Origin: Novosphingobium album (ex Liu et al. 2023)
GTDB lineage: Bacteria; Pseudomonadota; Alphaproteobacteria; Sphingomonadales; Sphingomonadaceae
Direction: 5' to 3'
NCBI RefSeq assembly: GCF_029076845.1
Contig: NZ_JARESE010000001.1
Span: forward strand, 62,001-126,000
DNA: 64,000 nucleotides
Part shown: positions 26,467-35,924 of the stretch, in pieces
How the letters are laid out: each line of letters begins with the position of its first letter
How positions within the stretch are numbered: the first letter of the stretch is position 1
Made by a program: the position numbers and the translations under genes
Notes under the pieces: model-generated
Database searches by the model: none
Seen by the model: only the letters and a program-made list of their open reading frames with translations
Told to the model about the DNA's origin: nothing

Positions 26467-28284
26467 ATGACCGACCTCGACCCCACGATCGCCCGCGTCA
26501 CCCGGCGCATCGTCGAACGGTCGAAGGACAAGCGCGCGCGCTATCTCGCGCTGGTCGAGCGCGAGGGTGAGAAGTTCGCCGATCGCGGCTTTCTCTCCTG
26601 CTCGAACCTCGCCCACGGCTTCGCCGCCGCCGGGGAAGACAAGGCCTCGATCGCCTCGCCGCGCGGCGGGCCGAACCTCGCGATCGTCACCGCCTACAAC
26701 GACATGCTCTCGGCGCATCAGCCCTATGGCCGCTACCCGGAGCAGATGAAGCTCTATGCGCGCGAAGTGGGCGCGACGGCCCAGGTCGCAGGCGGCGTGC
26801 CGGCAATGTGCGACGGCGTGACGCAAGGCTTCGACGGCATGGAGCTGTCGCTGTTCAGCCGCGACGCGATCGCGCTCGCCACCGGCATCGCCATGAGCCA
26901 CGCGATGTTCGACGGCATGGCCCTGCTCGGCATCTGCGACAAGATCGTGCCCGGCCTCGTCATCGGCGCGCTGCGCTTCGGCCACTTGCCGGCGATCTTC
27001 ATTCCTTCCGGGCCGATGCCCAGCGGCATCGCCAACAAGGAGAAGCAGAAGGTCCGCCAGCTCTACGCCGAAGGCAAGGTGGGGCGCGACGAATTGCTGG
27101 CCAGCGAAAGCGCCAGCTATCATTCGCCGGGCACCTGCACGTTCTACGGCACCGCCAACTCCAACCAGATGATGATGGAGATGATGGGCCTGCACATGCC
27201 TGGCGCCGCTTTCGTGCCGCCGAACACGCCGCTGCGCCAGGCCCTGACCCGCGCCGCCGTCCACCGGCTCGCCGCGATCGGGCGCAAGGGCAACGATTTC
27301 CGGCCGATGGCGCGCGTGGTGGACGAAAAGGCGATCGTCAACGCCTGCGTCGGCCTGCTCGCCACCGGCGGATCGACCAACCACGCCATCCACTTGCCGG
27401 CGATGGCCCGCGCGGCCGGGATCGTGCTCGACTGGGAGGACCTCGCCGAGCTTTCGGCCGCCGTGCCGCTGATCACGCGGGTCTATCCCAACGGCTCGGG
27501 CGATGTGAACCACTTCCACGCCGCCGGCGGCATGGGCTACGTGATCCGCGAATTGCTCGATGCGGGGCTCGCGCACGCCGACGTGCTGACGATCTCGGCA
27601 GGCGGGATGCGCGATTACGCCTTCGAGCCGCACCTCGACGAGGAGGAGCTCGGCTGGAAACCCGCGCCCGAGACCAGCGGCGACGATGCCATGCTGCGGC
27701 CCGTGTCTGCGCCGTTTCTCGCCGATGGCGGGATGCGGCTCGTTTCCGGCAACCTTGGCCGCGCGACCTTCAAGACCAGCGCGGTCGATGCCGAACGCTG
27801 GACGATCGAGGCGCCGTGCCGCGTGTTCGAAACGCAGGAGGCGGTCTCCCACGCCTTCGCCGCCGGCGAGCTCGATCGCGACGTGGTGGTGGTGGTGCGC
27901 TTCCAGGGCCCGCGCGCCAACGGGATGCCAGAACTGCACAAGCTGACCCCGCCGCTCGGCGTGCTGCAGGACCGGGGCTACAAGGTCGCGCTCGTCACCG
28001 ACGGGCGCATGTCGGGTGCATCGGGCAAAGTGCCCGCCGCGATCCACGTCACGCCCGAGGCGCTCGGCGGCGGCCCGCTCGCCTTGCTGCGCGATGGCGA
28101 CGTGGTGCGGCTTTGCGCCACGGATGGCACGCTTTCCACCACCGCCGATCTGGCCGGGCGCGATCCGGCCCCGGCCCCCATCGCGGAAATGGGCATGGGG
28201 CGGGAGCTGTTCGCCATGTTCCGCATGGGCGCGGGTGGCGCCGAGCAAGGCGGATCGGCCATGCTGGAGGTCGCCGGCCTTTGA
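26467..28284 (+). CDS. edd: Phosphogluconate dehydratase
   Basis: A 605-residue IlvD/Edd-family dehydratase that makes 2-keto-3-deoxy-6-phosphogluconate. Cysteines for the 4Fe-4S cluster are visible in [13 protein letters not shown] and [11 protein letters not shown]. Length is that of Edd, not IlvD, and the pathway context agrees. Confidence 0.96.
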   Translation: MTDLDPTIARVTRRIVERSKDKRARYLALVEREGEKFADRGFLSCSNLAHGFAAAGEDKASIASPRGGPNLAIVTAYNDMLSAHQPYGRYPEQMKLYAREVGATAQVAGGVPAMCDGVTQGFDGMELSLFSRDAIALATGIAMSHAMFDGMALLGICDKIVPGLVIGALRFGHLPAIFIPSGPMPSGIANKEKQKVRQLYAEGKVGRDELLASESASYHSPGTCTFYGTANSNQMMMEMMGLHMPGAAFVPPNTPLRQALTRAAVHRLAAIGRKGNDFRPMARVVDEKAIVNACVGLLATGGSTNHAIHLPAMARAAGIVLDWEDLAELSAAVPLITRVYPNGSGDVNHFHAAGGMGYVIRELLDAGLAHADVLTISAGGMRDYAFEPHLDEEELGWKPAPETSGDDAMLRPVSAPFLADGGMRLVSGNLGRATFKTSAVDAERWTIEAPCRVFETQEAVSHAFAAGELDRDVVVVVRFQGPRANGMPELHKLTPPLGVLQDRGYKVALVTDGRMSGASGKVPAAIHVTPEALGGGPLALLRDGDVVRLCATDGTLSTTADLAGRDPAPAPIAEMGMGRELFAMFRMGAGGAEQGGSAMLEVAGL

Positions 28285-29258
28285 CCACCGACCTCGTCGC
28301 CCTGGACATCGGCGGCACCCATGCCCGCTTCGCCAAGGCGACGATCGGCAATGACGGCGCGATCGCGCTGGATGAGCCGATCACGCTCAGGACGTCCGAC
28401 TATGCCAGCCTGAACACCGCCTGGGAGGATTTCGCGCGGCGGTCCGCGCAGCCGGTGCCGCGCAACGCCGCCATCGCCATCGCCGGGCCGGTGACGGGCG
28501 AGACCGTGCGGATGACCAACAATTCCTGGGTGCTGCACCCCAGCCGCCTGGACGATCAGCTCGGGCTCGACGAAGTCACCCTGATCAACGATTTCGGCGC
28601 CGTCGCCCATGCCGCCGCGCGCGCGGACGCGAGTGATTTCCTCCATCTGGCCGGGCCCGACCGGCCCTTGCCCGAAACCGGCACGATCAGCGTGATCGGG
28701 CCGGGTACCGGGCTGGGCGTGGCGCAGTTCCACCGCTTTGCCGACGGCACCTATCACGTGCAGGCGACCGAGGGCGGCCATATCGATTTCGCCCCGCTCG
28801 ACGGGATCGACGATGCCATCCTCGCGCGGCTGCGCGCGCGCCACCGCCGCGTCTCGGTGGAACGTGTCGTCTCCGGGCCGGGTATCGTTGATATCCATGC
28901 CGCGCTCGCCGCGCTGGAAGGGCGGCCGGTGCCCGATCTGGCCGACAAGGCGATCTGGCAGGCCGGGCTCGAGGGGGGCGATGCGCTTGCCGTCGCGGCC
29001 ATCGATCGCTTCTGCCTCGCGCTCGGCAGTGTCGCCGGCGATCTCGCGCTGGCGCACGGGGCACGGGCCGTCGTTATCGCCGGCGGGCTGGGCTATCGCA
29101 TCCGCGACACGCTGGTCGCATCGGGTTTCGCCGGGCGCTTCCGCTTCAAGGGGCGTTACGAGCAGATGATGGCGGCCATGCCCGTCAAGCTCATCACCCA
29201 TCCACAGCCCGGCCTGTTCGGCGCCGCCGCGGCCTTCGCAAGGGAACACCTGACATGA
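28281..29258 (+). CDS. glk: Glucokinase
   Basis: A 325-residue ROK-unrelated Glk-type glucokinase. The phosphate-binding motif is [12 protein letters not shown] at the N-terminus; [22 protein letters not shown] and EGGHIDFAP follow. The start is TTG at 28281, overlapping the edd stop as TTGA; the protein would lose the GGT motif with any later ATG. It supplies glucose 6-phosphate to Zwf. Confidence 0.94.
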   Translation: MTTDLVALDIGGTHARFAKATIGNDGAIALDEPITLRTSDYASLNTAWEDFARRSAQPVPRNAAIAIAGPVTGETVRMTNNSWVLHPSRLDDQLGLDEVTLINDFGAVAHAAARADASDFLHLAGPDRPLPETGTISVIGPGTGLGVAQFHRFADGTYHVQATEGGHIDFAPLDGIDDAILARLRARHRRVSVERVVSGPGIVDIHAALAALEGRPVPDLADKAIWQAGLEGGDALAVAAIDRFCLALGSVAGDLALAHGARAVVIAGGLGYRIRDTLVASGFAGRFRFKGRYEQMMAAMPVKLITHPQPGLFGAAAAFAREHLT

Positions 29259-29881
29259 GCGACCTTTCCGCGCCCGTCGAGGCGATCATGCGCATGGCCC
29301 CGGTGATCCCGGTGCTGGTGATAGACGATGTCGCCCATGCCCTGCCGGTGGCCGAAGCGCTGGTGGCCGGCGGCCTGCCCGTGCTCGAAGTGACGCTGCG
29401 CACGCCTTGCGCGCTCGACGTGATCCGCGAGATGAAGCAAGTGCCCGGCGCGGTGGTGGGCGCGGGCACCGTGCTGAACCCGGCCGACCTGGACGCCGCG
29501 ATCGCGGCGGGCGCGGAATTCATCGTTTCGCCGGGCCTCACCAAAAAGCTGGGCAAGGCGGTGATCGCGGCGCATATCCCGCTGCTGCCCGGCATCGCCA
29601 ATGCCAGCGACATCATGACCGGGCTGGACCTGGGCTTCACCCGCTTCAAGTTCTTCCCCGCCGTCGCCTCGGGCGGGATCGCCGCGCTGAAGGCCATCGC
29701 CGCGCCGTTCGGGCAGGCGCGCTTCTGCCCCACCGGCGGCATTACGCACGATACCGCGCCCGAATGGCTGGCGCTTGACGCGGTGCTCTGCGTCGGCGGA
29801 AGCTGGCTGATGGCCAAGGGTCCGCCCGATCCCACCGCGATCGAGATCGCCGCCCGCGCCGCGCGGGAGCTGGCGCAATGA
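29255..29881 (+). CDS. eda: KDPG aldolase
   Basis: A 208-residue class I aldolase splitting KDPG into pyruvate and glyceraldehyde 3-phosphate. The Schiff-base Lys is in FTRFKFFPA; the catalytic Glu is in LEVTLRTP. The ATG overlaps the glk stop (ATGA) and its own stop overlaps the ppc start (ATGA). Confidence 0.96.
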   Translation: MSDLSAPVEAIMRMAPVIPVLVIDDVAHALPVAEALVAGGLPVLEVTLRTPCALDVIREMKQVPGAVVGAGTVLNPADLDAAIAAGAEFIVSPGLTKKLGKAVIAAHIPLLPGIANASDIMTGLDLGFTRFKFFPAVASGGIAALKAIAAPFGQARFCPTGGITHDTAPEWLALDAVLCVGGSWLMAKGPPDPTAIEIAARAARELAQ

Positions 29882-32649
29882 GCGGGATCGCCGATCTCGA
29901 CGCGCGGCTGCAGGAACTGCACCGCCTCACCGCGCAGACCCCGCTCTACAACCCGGTGTTCCAGCTTGCGCTCGAGCTGTCGCGCAAGATCGAGACCGAC
30001 CAGATGTCGCTCGACGACATCGAGGCGCTCGTCGCCGAGATGGAGTGCGAGGGGCTGCGCGCCCGCGCCGCCCGGCTGGACCGGCTGCTGGCCCCGCTGG
30101 CGCCCGAAGCCAACGACCGGCGGCTGGATGCCCTGGCCGGCGAGGACGATTTCACCACCTTCGCGGTGCGCTGGCAGCGCCCGGCCGCCCATATCGTCTT
30201 CACCGCCCACCCCACGTTCCTGCTGAGCCAGGCGCAGGCCGACACAGTGGCGGCTTCAGCCTCGAACGGCGATTTCAGCTCGGCCTCGGTCTGCGCCGCG
30301 CCGGCCGCGCGCGATACGATCACGCTGGATTACGAACATGACGCGGCAATGGCCGCGATCGCGCGCGGGCAAGTGGCGCGTGACCGGATCAATGCCCGCC
30401 TGTTCGATATCGCCGCCGCGCGCTGGCCGAAGAAGTGGAAAAGCCTGCAACCGATGCCGGTGCGCTTCGCCAGCTGGGTCGGCTATGACTTGGACGGGCG
30501 CACCGATATCTCGTGGGCCACCTCGATCCGCTATCGCCTGCAGGAAAAGGCCATGCGGCTGGCCGGCTACGCCGCCATGCTGCAGCAGGACGAGCCCGAG
30601 ATCGCCGCGCGGCTGGAGCGCGCGGGCCTGCTTGCGGGCGAGATGGCCCGGCGCTTCGCCGCCGACCTGTCGGCGCCGCAGGCCCTGTCCGAAGCGGCCA
30701 ATGCCCTTACCGCCGATCACCCCGACAAGCTGGTCAGCCTCGGCCCGGTCATCGCCGAACTGGAGGAGGAAGCCCGCCATGGCGGCCAGGAGGTGGTGCG
30801 CCGGCTGATGGTGGCGACCGCCGCCATGCGCGCCGACGGGCTGGGCATGGGCTGGATTCATTTCCGCGTGAACAGCTCGCAGCTCCAGAACGCGATCCGC
30901 CGCCGGATCGACCCGGACGGCAACCTCAATCTCGCCAGCCAGGCCGCGCTGGTGCGGATGCGCGAGCTGCTGGCCGAAGTGAAGCCGCTGAAATCGAACT
31001 TCGCGGCGCTGGCGATCGAGAACAGCACCGCCGTGCGCCAGTTCCTCGCCATGGCGCAGATCCTTGGCCACATCGACGCGGACGCGCCGATCCGCATGTT
31101 GGTGGCCGAATGCGAGCAGCCGACTACCGTGCTGGCCGCGCTCTATTTCGCGCGGATGTTCGGCATCGAGGACAAGGTGGACGTCTCGCCGCTGTTCGAG
31201 ACCGAAAGCGCGCTGGAGCACGGCGGCCGTTTCCTCGACGCGGTGCTGGCCGAGCCCGCCTATCGCGAATATGCCCGCAAGCGCGGGCGTATCTCGATCC
31301 AGACCGGCTATTCCGACGCCGGCCGCTTCGTCGGCCAGATTCCCGCCGCGCTGGCGATCGAGCGCCTGCAAGGCCGCCTGGCCGAAGCCATGGTAGCGAA
31401 CGGGCTGACCGACGTTTCCGCGCTGATCTTCAACACCGGCGGCGAATCCATGGGCCGGGGCTGCCATCCTTCCAGCATGGCCGATCGCATCGCCTGGCAG
31501 ATGTCGCCCTGGGCGCGGCGCCGCTTCGCCCGCGCCGGCATCCGGCTGGAGCCCGAAGTCAGCTTCCAGGGCGGCGATGGCTATTTGTGGTTCGGCTCGC
31601 CCGAAATCGCGCTGGCCACGCTCACCCGCTTCGCCGAAATGCCCGCCTGGGGGGCCGATACCGAGGCGCCGACCGATCCCTTCTATCGCCGTACCGACCT
31701 CAGCCTCGATTTCTACCGCGCGATCCGCGGCGTGCAGACCGAGCATCTGGCCAGCCGCACCTATTCGCGCGCGATCACCGCGTTCGGCCTGGGGATGCTG
31801 AACGATACCGGCAGCCGCAAATCGCGCCGCCAGTCCGACCTCGCCTCGGACCGGACGATGAGCCTCAGGCAAATCCGCGCCATCCCGCACAACGCCATCC
31901 TGCAGCAGCTCGGCTATCCGGTGAACGTGATCGCCGGCATCGGCACCGCCGCCGAGAGCAATCGCGAGGAACTGGCCGCGCTGCTGCGCGCCAGCGAGCG
32001 CGGCCGCCAGCTTGTCCGCCTGGCCCGCGCGGCCAATGCGCTGGCCAGCATCAAGACGGTGGCCGCCTATGGCGAGCTGTTCAATTCGGCGTACTGGGCC
32101 AGCCGGCCCTATCGCGGCGACGAGCAGCACATCGCCGATGCCTGCCTGAAACTGGGCGAATATCTCACCAAGGACGATCGCGCCGGCGTGTTCCGCCGCC
32201 TCGCCTCGCGCCTGCGGGTGGATTCGATGAAGTTCCACCGCCTGCTCGACCTGATCCCGGACGAGGCCCCGCTGCCCGATCGCGAGCACACCCGGCGCAG
32301 CCTGGGCGTGCTGCAATCGCTGCGCCTGGCGCTGTTCAAGCACATGTTCCTGCGCGCGGTGATGGTCCCCCCGTTCAGCCGCGCCAACGACATCAGCCGC
32401 GAGGACGTGCTGGAGATGTTCTTCACCCTGCGCGTCGACGAAGGGCTGGCCCAGCTGCGCCGCGCCTTCCCGATCAGCTTCCCCTCGATCGGCGACTTCT
32501 CGGTGAACGAGCCCAGCGACTATCCCGATTCCAGCGCCACCGGCTATGCCCAGATCCACCGCGCCTTCATCGACCCGATCGCGCGGTCCTATGCCCTGTC
32601 GCTGCGGATCACGACCGCGATCGCGAACGAGTTCGGCGCGCATGGGTAG
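29878..32649 (+). CDS. ppc: Phosphoenolpyruvate carboxylase, divergent type
   Basis: A 923-residue PEPC-family protein. Kept features: VFTAHPT, YDLDGRTD, SPLFETESAL, GYSDAGRF, GSRKSRRQ and RAIPHNAILQQLG. Departures from E. coli: the active-site loop that normally reads FHGRGG reads FNTGG, so the loop His and first Arg are lost, although MGRG keeps the second Arg; the usual Lys of KDAG is Arg. It is coupled to eda by ATGA, so the carbon from glycolysis would be diverted to oxaloacetate. Either it is a divergent active PEPC or a related enzyme with changed chemistry. Confidence 0.82.
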   Translation: MSGIADLDARLQELHRLTAQTPLYNPVFQLALELSRKIETDQMSLDDIEALVAEMECEGLRARAARLDRLLAPLAPEANDRRLDALAGEDDFTTFAVRWQRPAAHIVFTAHPTFLLSQAQADTVAASASNGDFSSASVCAAPAARDTITLDYEHDAAMAAIARGQVARDRINARLFDIAAARWPKKWKSLQPMPVRFASWVGYDLDGRTDISWATSIRYRLQEKAMRLAGYAAMLQQDEPEIAARLERAGLLAGEMARRFAADLSAPQALSEAANALTADHPDKLVSLGPVIAELEEEARHGGQEVVRRLMVATAAMRADGLGMGWIHFRVNSSQLQNAIRRRIDPDGNLNLASQAALVRMRELLAEVKPLKSNFAALAIENSTAVRQFLAMAQILGHIDADAPIRMLVAECEQPTTVLAALYFARMFGIEDKVDVSPLFETESALEHGGRFLDAVLAEPAYREYARKRGRISIQTGYSDAGRFVGQIPAALAIERLQGRLAEAMVANGLTDVSALIFNTGGESMGRGCHPSSMADRIAWQMSPWARRRFARAGIRLEPEVSFQGGDGYLWFGSPEIALATLTRFAEMPAWGADTEAPTDPFYRRTDLSLDFYRAIRGVQTEHLASRTYSRAITAFGLGMLNDTGSRKSRRQSDLASDRTMSLRQIRAIPHNAILQQLGYPVNVIAGIGTAAESNREELAALLRASERGRQLVRLARAANALASIKTVAAYGELFNSAYWASRPYRGDEQHIADACLKLGEYLTKDDRAGVFRRLASRLRVDSMKFHRLLDLIPDEAPLPDREHTRRSLGVLQSLRLALFKHMFLRAVMVPPFSRANDISREDVLEMFFTLRVDEGLAQLRRAFPISFPSIGDFSVNEPSDYPDSSATGYAQIHRAFIDPIARSYALSLRITTAIANEFGAHG

Positions 32650-33014
32650 ATAAGGCGCGAGTGAGCCTGCATCGTCGATCGCAGGCCCGGCGTTCGTCTT
32701 GCGCGGGCGGTGGTTCGTCGCGAACGCAAGGCATCGGGCCTCGCATTCATGCAGCGCGATGCGCATCGGTTTGTCGCACGGAACGCTCGAATCACCGGCG
32801 CGGCCGCCAGCCCGCCGGGAACATTCATCCACACGAAAGGTTGGTCCGACCACGCAGGAAATCCTTGGTGTTCAGACGCAGCGACATGCCGCACCTCCTG
32901 GTGAAGCAAGATGGAGAAGGCTCTGACAACCGGATGTGCCATCATGGGGGCGGCGGCCCGGCGAACAAATGCGATCCGGCAGGCCCTGCTGGTCGAGTTT
33001 CAAGGAGTATCGCA
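32650..33014. other. Intergenic region between ppc and the OmpA-like gene
   Basis: 365 bases without a credible gene. A short stem GCCTGC/GCAGGC at 32665-32686 may be the operon terminator. A promoter for the OmpA-like gene must lie here. Confidence 0.4.
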
Positions 33015-33896
33015 ATGAGTGTCATTTCCAAAAGTCCCAGAGTTCTCTTGCTGCTCGCCATGCTGGCCGGCTCGGCAACGGCCAGCATGGCCGCGCAGCA
33101 GCAGGACCAGCCCGACGCCGGCATCACGGGGACGGTCACGGACACGTCCGTGCCTGAAGCGGGCGAGATGACCAAAGGACCGGAGATCGAAGGCATCATC
33201 TCGGCGCGCAACGGCAACCGGATACGTGTCACCAGCGCCGATGGCGCGAACACGGTCGTCGCCATCAACGATGCCACCCGGATCAAGGTCAGTGGTGGCT
33301 TCCTGGGCCTCAACCGCAGCAAGCTGGCAGCCGACGCGCTGCTCAACGGCCTGCCCGTCGCCATCGAGACCCTGCAATCGGGCGGCGGCCTGGTGGCGAG
33401 CCAGATCGACCTGAAGAACAAGGATCTCAAGACCGCGGCCATGATCCACAACGGCACGGACCAGCGCTTCGCCGAACAGACCGCGGCAACCGAGGCGCTG
33501 CGCGGCCGCATGGCCGATATCGACCAGTACAACGTCAAGAGCACGACGAACGTGAACTTCGACACCGGCAAGGCCGTGCTCTCCGCGCAGGCGAAGAACG
33601 ATCTGTGCGCCACGGCAAGCGCGGCCGAGGGAATGAATAACGCCCTGCTGCTGGTGGTCGGCTACACCGATGCCACGGGAAGCGCCGACTTGAACCAGGA
33701 ACTGAGCGAAAAGCGGGCCGCGCGCGTGGTCAATTATCTCCAGCAGGTCTGCGGCTGGAAGCCGTATCGGATGCTCACGCCCACCGGGATGTCCGAAGCG
33801 GACCCGCTGGCCAGCAACGACACCATCGAAGGCAAGGCCCAGAACCGCCGCGTTGCGGTGAATGTCCTGGTGAGCAAGGGCCTTGACGGTATGTGA
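33015..33896 (+). CDS. OmpA-domain envelope protein
   Basis: A 293-residue exported protein. A signal peptide (1-27, ending SMAAQ) is followed by a middle domain about residues 55-150 of unrecognised type (EGIISARNGNRIRV), and then a C-terminal OmpA-like peptidoglycan-binding domain (about 180-285) with NFDTGKAVLS, VGYTDATG and NRRVAV. The start follows CAAGGAG. It would anchor to peptidoglycan in the periplasm. It appears to be a single-gene unit. Confidence 0.82.
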   Translation: MSVISKSPRVLLLLAMLAGSATASMAAQQQDQPDAGITGTVTDTSVPEAGEMTKGPEIEGIISARNGNRIRVTSADGANTVVAINDATRIKVSGGFLGLNRSKLAADALLNGLPVAIETLQSGGGLVASQIDLKNKDLKTAAMIHNGTDQRFAEQTAATEALRGRMADIDQYNVKSTTNVNFDTGKAVLSAQAKNDLCATASAAEGMNNALLLVVGYTDATGSADLNQELSEKRAARVVNYLQQVCGWKPYRMLTPTGMSEADPLASNDTIEGKAQNRRVAVNVLVSKGLDGM

Positions 33897-33902
33897 GATG
33901 CG

Positions 33903-33925
33903 CGGGGTGGGCTTTGCCCGCCCCG
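33903..33925 (+). terminator. Hairpin after the OmpA-domain gene
   Basis: A 10-bp stem CGGGGTGGGC / GCCCGCCCCG (one G-T pair) with a TTT loop, 7 bases beyond the stop. There is no T tract. Confidence 0.5.
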
Positions 33926-34117
33926 GCTCCTGGGCGCGAGGATGAGGTTGGGGAAACCCCATCCGGCCGCCTGCCTGCCTGTCCTCCCACCCCCGTTAAC
34001 TTTCCCCGCCAGCCAGTCCTGCACCGGAACAGGGCGAACTGGGGGCTGGCCTGTTAACCTTTCTTGCGAGATGTTGCGTCTATAGGACTCGCAAGACCTC
34101 ATCTGGGATATGGACAC

Positions 34118-34771
34118 GTGAACGGACGCACCCTGCTCGCCATCGCCTTCGTCGGCCTTGCCGCCGCGGCTGGCGGGCTGCTGCTTGCCCGGCCGCCGGC
34201 AAAGCCCGAGCCGGCCTCGCTTGCCGCCGCGCAAGTCGCCGATGCCAAGGCGGCGGCGCCGGCCGGGGTGCCCGCGCCGCAGGCCGCGCCCGCGCCGAAA
34301 GCGGACGAGGCGTTCACGATCAAGCGCATCCTGCCGATCGAAGGCGCGATCAAGTATGGCGATTGGCATTGGGACGATGCCGGCGTGCCGGACGGGCCCA
34401 TCGTCATCACCGTCGATCTCGACGCCCGCGTGCTCTCGATCTTCAAGGGCGGCTACGAGATCGGCGCGGCGGCCGTGCTGCTGGGCACACAGGACAAGCC
34501 GACGCCCACCGGCGTGTTCCCGATCATGGAAAAGCAGCGCCACCACGTCTCCAACCTCTACGATGCCGAAATGCCGTACATGCAGCGGCTGACCAACGAC
34601 GGAATCACGCTCCACGCCTCGCAAGTGGAATGGGGCTATGCCAGCCACGGCTGCATCGCCATGCCCGAACCGTTCGCGGCGAAAGTCTTCGCGCAGACCA
34701 AAGTTGGCGACCGGGTGTTCATCACACGCGGCAAGATGGTCGGCATGGGTGATTCACTGGTCGATTCCTGA
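34118..34771 (+). CDS. L,D-transpeptidase (YkuD fold)
   Basis: A 217-residue protein with an N-terminal membrane or signal helix (about 3-24), a Pro/Ala-rich linker (about 27-62), and a YkuD catalytic domain. The active-site motif is SHGCIAMP: the nucleophilic Cys is kept, but the Arg that usually follows (HGCIR) is Ala. The start is GTG at 34118, where the signal helix begins. It would cross-link or modify peptidoglycan in the periplasm. It converges on tilS across a perfect inverted repeat. Confidence 0.82.
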   Translation: MNGRTLLAIAFVGLAAAAGGLLLARPPAKPEPASLAAAQVADAKAAAPAGVPAPQAAPAPKADEAFTIKRILPIEGAIKYGDWHWDDAGVPDGPIVITVDLDARVLSIFKGGYEIGAAAVLLGTQDKPTPTGVFPIMEKQRHHVSNLYDAEMPYMQRLTNDGITLHASQVEWGYASHGCIAMPEPFAAKVFAQTKVGDRVFITRGKMVGMGDSLVDS

Positions 34772-34865
34772 GGCCAAATGCGGCACACTCATCGTGCCGT
34801 AAAGGCAATCCCGGCCCCCCTGATCGCTCGGGATTTCTTCCGGCCTCGAAAACCGGAAGGCCGGG

Positions 34866-34909
34866 GAAGCAATCCAGGGTAAATGAGACGGGCCACCCTG
34901 GATTGCTTC
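34866..34909. repeat. Perfect inverted repeat between convergent genes
   Basis: Two 15-base arms, GAAGCAATCCAGGGT and ACCCTGGATTGCTTC, pair perfectly around a 14-base loop. It lies 94 bases after the transpeptidase gene and 8 bases before the tilS end. It can serve as a bidirectional terminator. The GCAATCC core is a common element of sphingomonad dispersed intergenic repeats. Confidence 0.75.
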
Positions 34910-34916
34910 GCCCGGA

Positions 34917-35924
34917 TCAGCTTTTGCCAGGTGCCTGATTTTCTGATCGTCTTTGCGGCGCGCGGGCAAAGCTCCAGCCGGAAACATCGGGCCGCGCCAC
35001 CAGATCGCCGATCGAAGCGGGCCGCCCTTCGGCCAGCGTTTCGAACAATCGCGCCACCGCGCCGCCGCGCGGCTCCTCGCCTTCCAGCTCACCAACGATT
35101 CGCGCCAGCACCCGCAGCACCACCGCGCGCGGCGCGCGGGGGCGATAGGTCATGCCCAAAGGCGTGCGGCGCACCGCTTCGTGCCATTCGCGGATCGCCG
35201 CCCATTCGACAACTTCATCCGCATCGGACAAATGCGCCGCGCTGCGTGCCACGGCGGGAATGTCGAGCCAGTCGGCCCGGGCCAGCGCCTTGCGCAGCCG
35301 CGCCCGGTCGAAACGATCGTCGGCATTGCTGGGATCATCGGCCGCGACCACGCCGGCGGCGGCGACCACGCCCGCCAGTTCCACCCGCCGCCATTCGAGC
35401 ACCGGGCGCAGCAGCGGGATGCGCGATCCCGGAATGATCCCGCGCGCGCGCGCGCCGGCCAGCCCCGCCACGCCGCTGGCCCGGTTGAGCCGCATCAGCA
35501 GCGTTTCGGCCTGATCGTCGGCGTGGTGGGCCGTGGCCAGCGCGGCCAGCCCGCGCGCCTCGATCCAGCCGCGCAGCGCCGCATAGCGCGCGCGGCGGGC
35601 CTGGGCCTGGACATTGCCGGGCGCGACATCGACCGGCAGCGTCGCGTGAGGGACTGCAAGCCGCTCGCACAGCGCGGCGACATCGGCCGCCTCGCGCGCG
35701 CTTTCGGCCCGCAGCCGATGATCGACCGTGGCCGCCTCCACCCGGCCGGGCAGCGCGCGCGCGACCAGCAGCAGCAGCGCGATACTGTCCGGTCCGCCCG
35801 ATACGGCGATGCCCAGCCGCGTGTCCGCGTCCGCCCCTTCGGGCCAGAGCGCCTCCAGCCGTTCGGCAAGGCGCGTCACCGCCTGGGCGTCAGGCCAGGG
35901 CTCAGCTTGCGCAGTCGAGCCCAT
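34917..35924 (-). CDS. tilS: tRNA(Ile)-lysidine synthase
   Basis: A 335-residue N-type ATP pyrophosphatase that converts the wobble C of tRNA-Ile(CAU) to lysidine. The PP-loop is SGGPDS (about residues 42-47), with TAHHADDQAETLLMR downstream. The C-terminal domain is short compared with E. coli, as usual in alphaproteobacteria. The start overlaps the cpoB 3' end by 23 bases. Confidence 0.94.
   Translation of the reverse strand: MGSTAQAEPWPDAQAVTRLAERLEALWPEGADADTRLGIAVSGGPDSIALLLLVARALPGRVEAATVDHRLRAESAREAADVAALCERLAVPHATLPVDVAPGNVQAQARRARYAALRGWIEARGLAALATAHHADDQAETLLMRLNRASGVAGLAGARARGIIPGSRIPLLRPVLEWRRVELAGVVAAAGVVAADDPSNADDRFDRARLRKALARADWLDIPAVARSAAHLSDADEVVEWAAIREWHEAVRRTPLGMTYRPRAPRAVVLRVLARIVGELEGEEPRGGAVARLFETLAEGRPASIGDLVARPDVSGWSFARAPQRRSENQAPGKS

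Noticed and set aside
30256-32853. An 865-codon minus-strand open frame opposite ppc
   Set aside because: It is a shadow frame; ppc on the plus strand carries family motifs and is coupled to eda.
35902-35924. Overlap of cpoB and tilS as a possible frameshift or fusion
   Set aside because: Both proteins are complete with normal ends; short overlaps are common in such operons.
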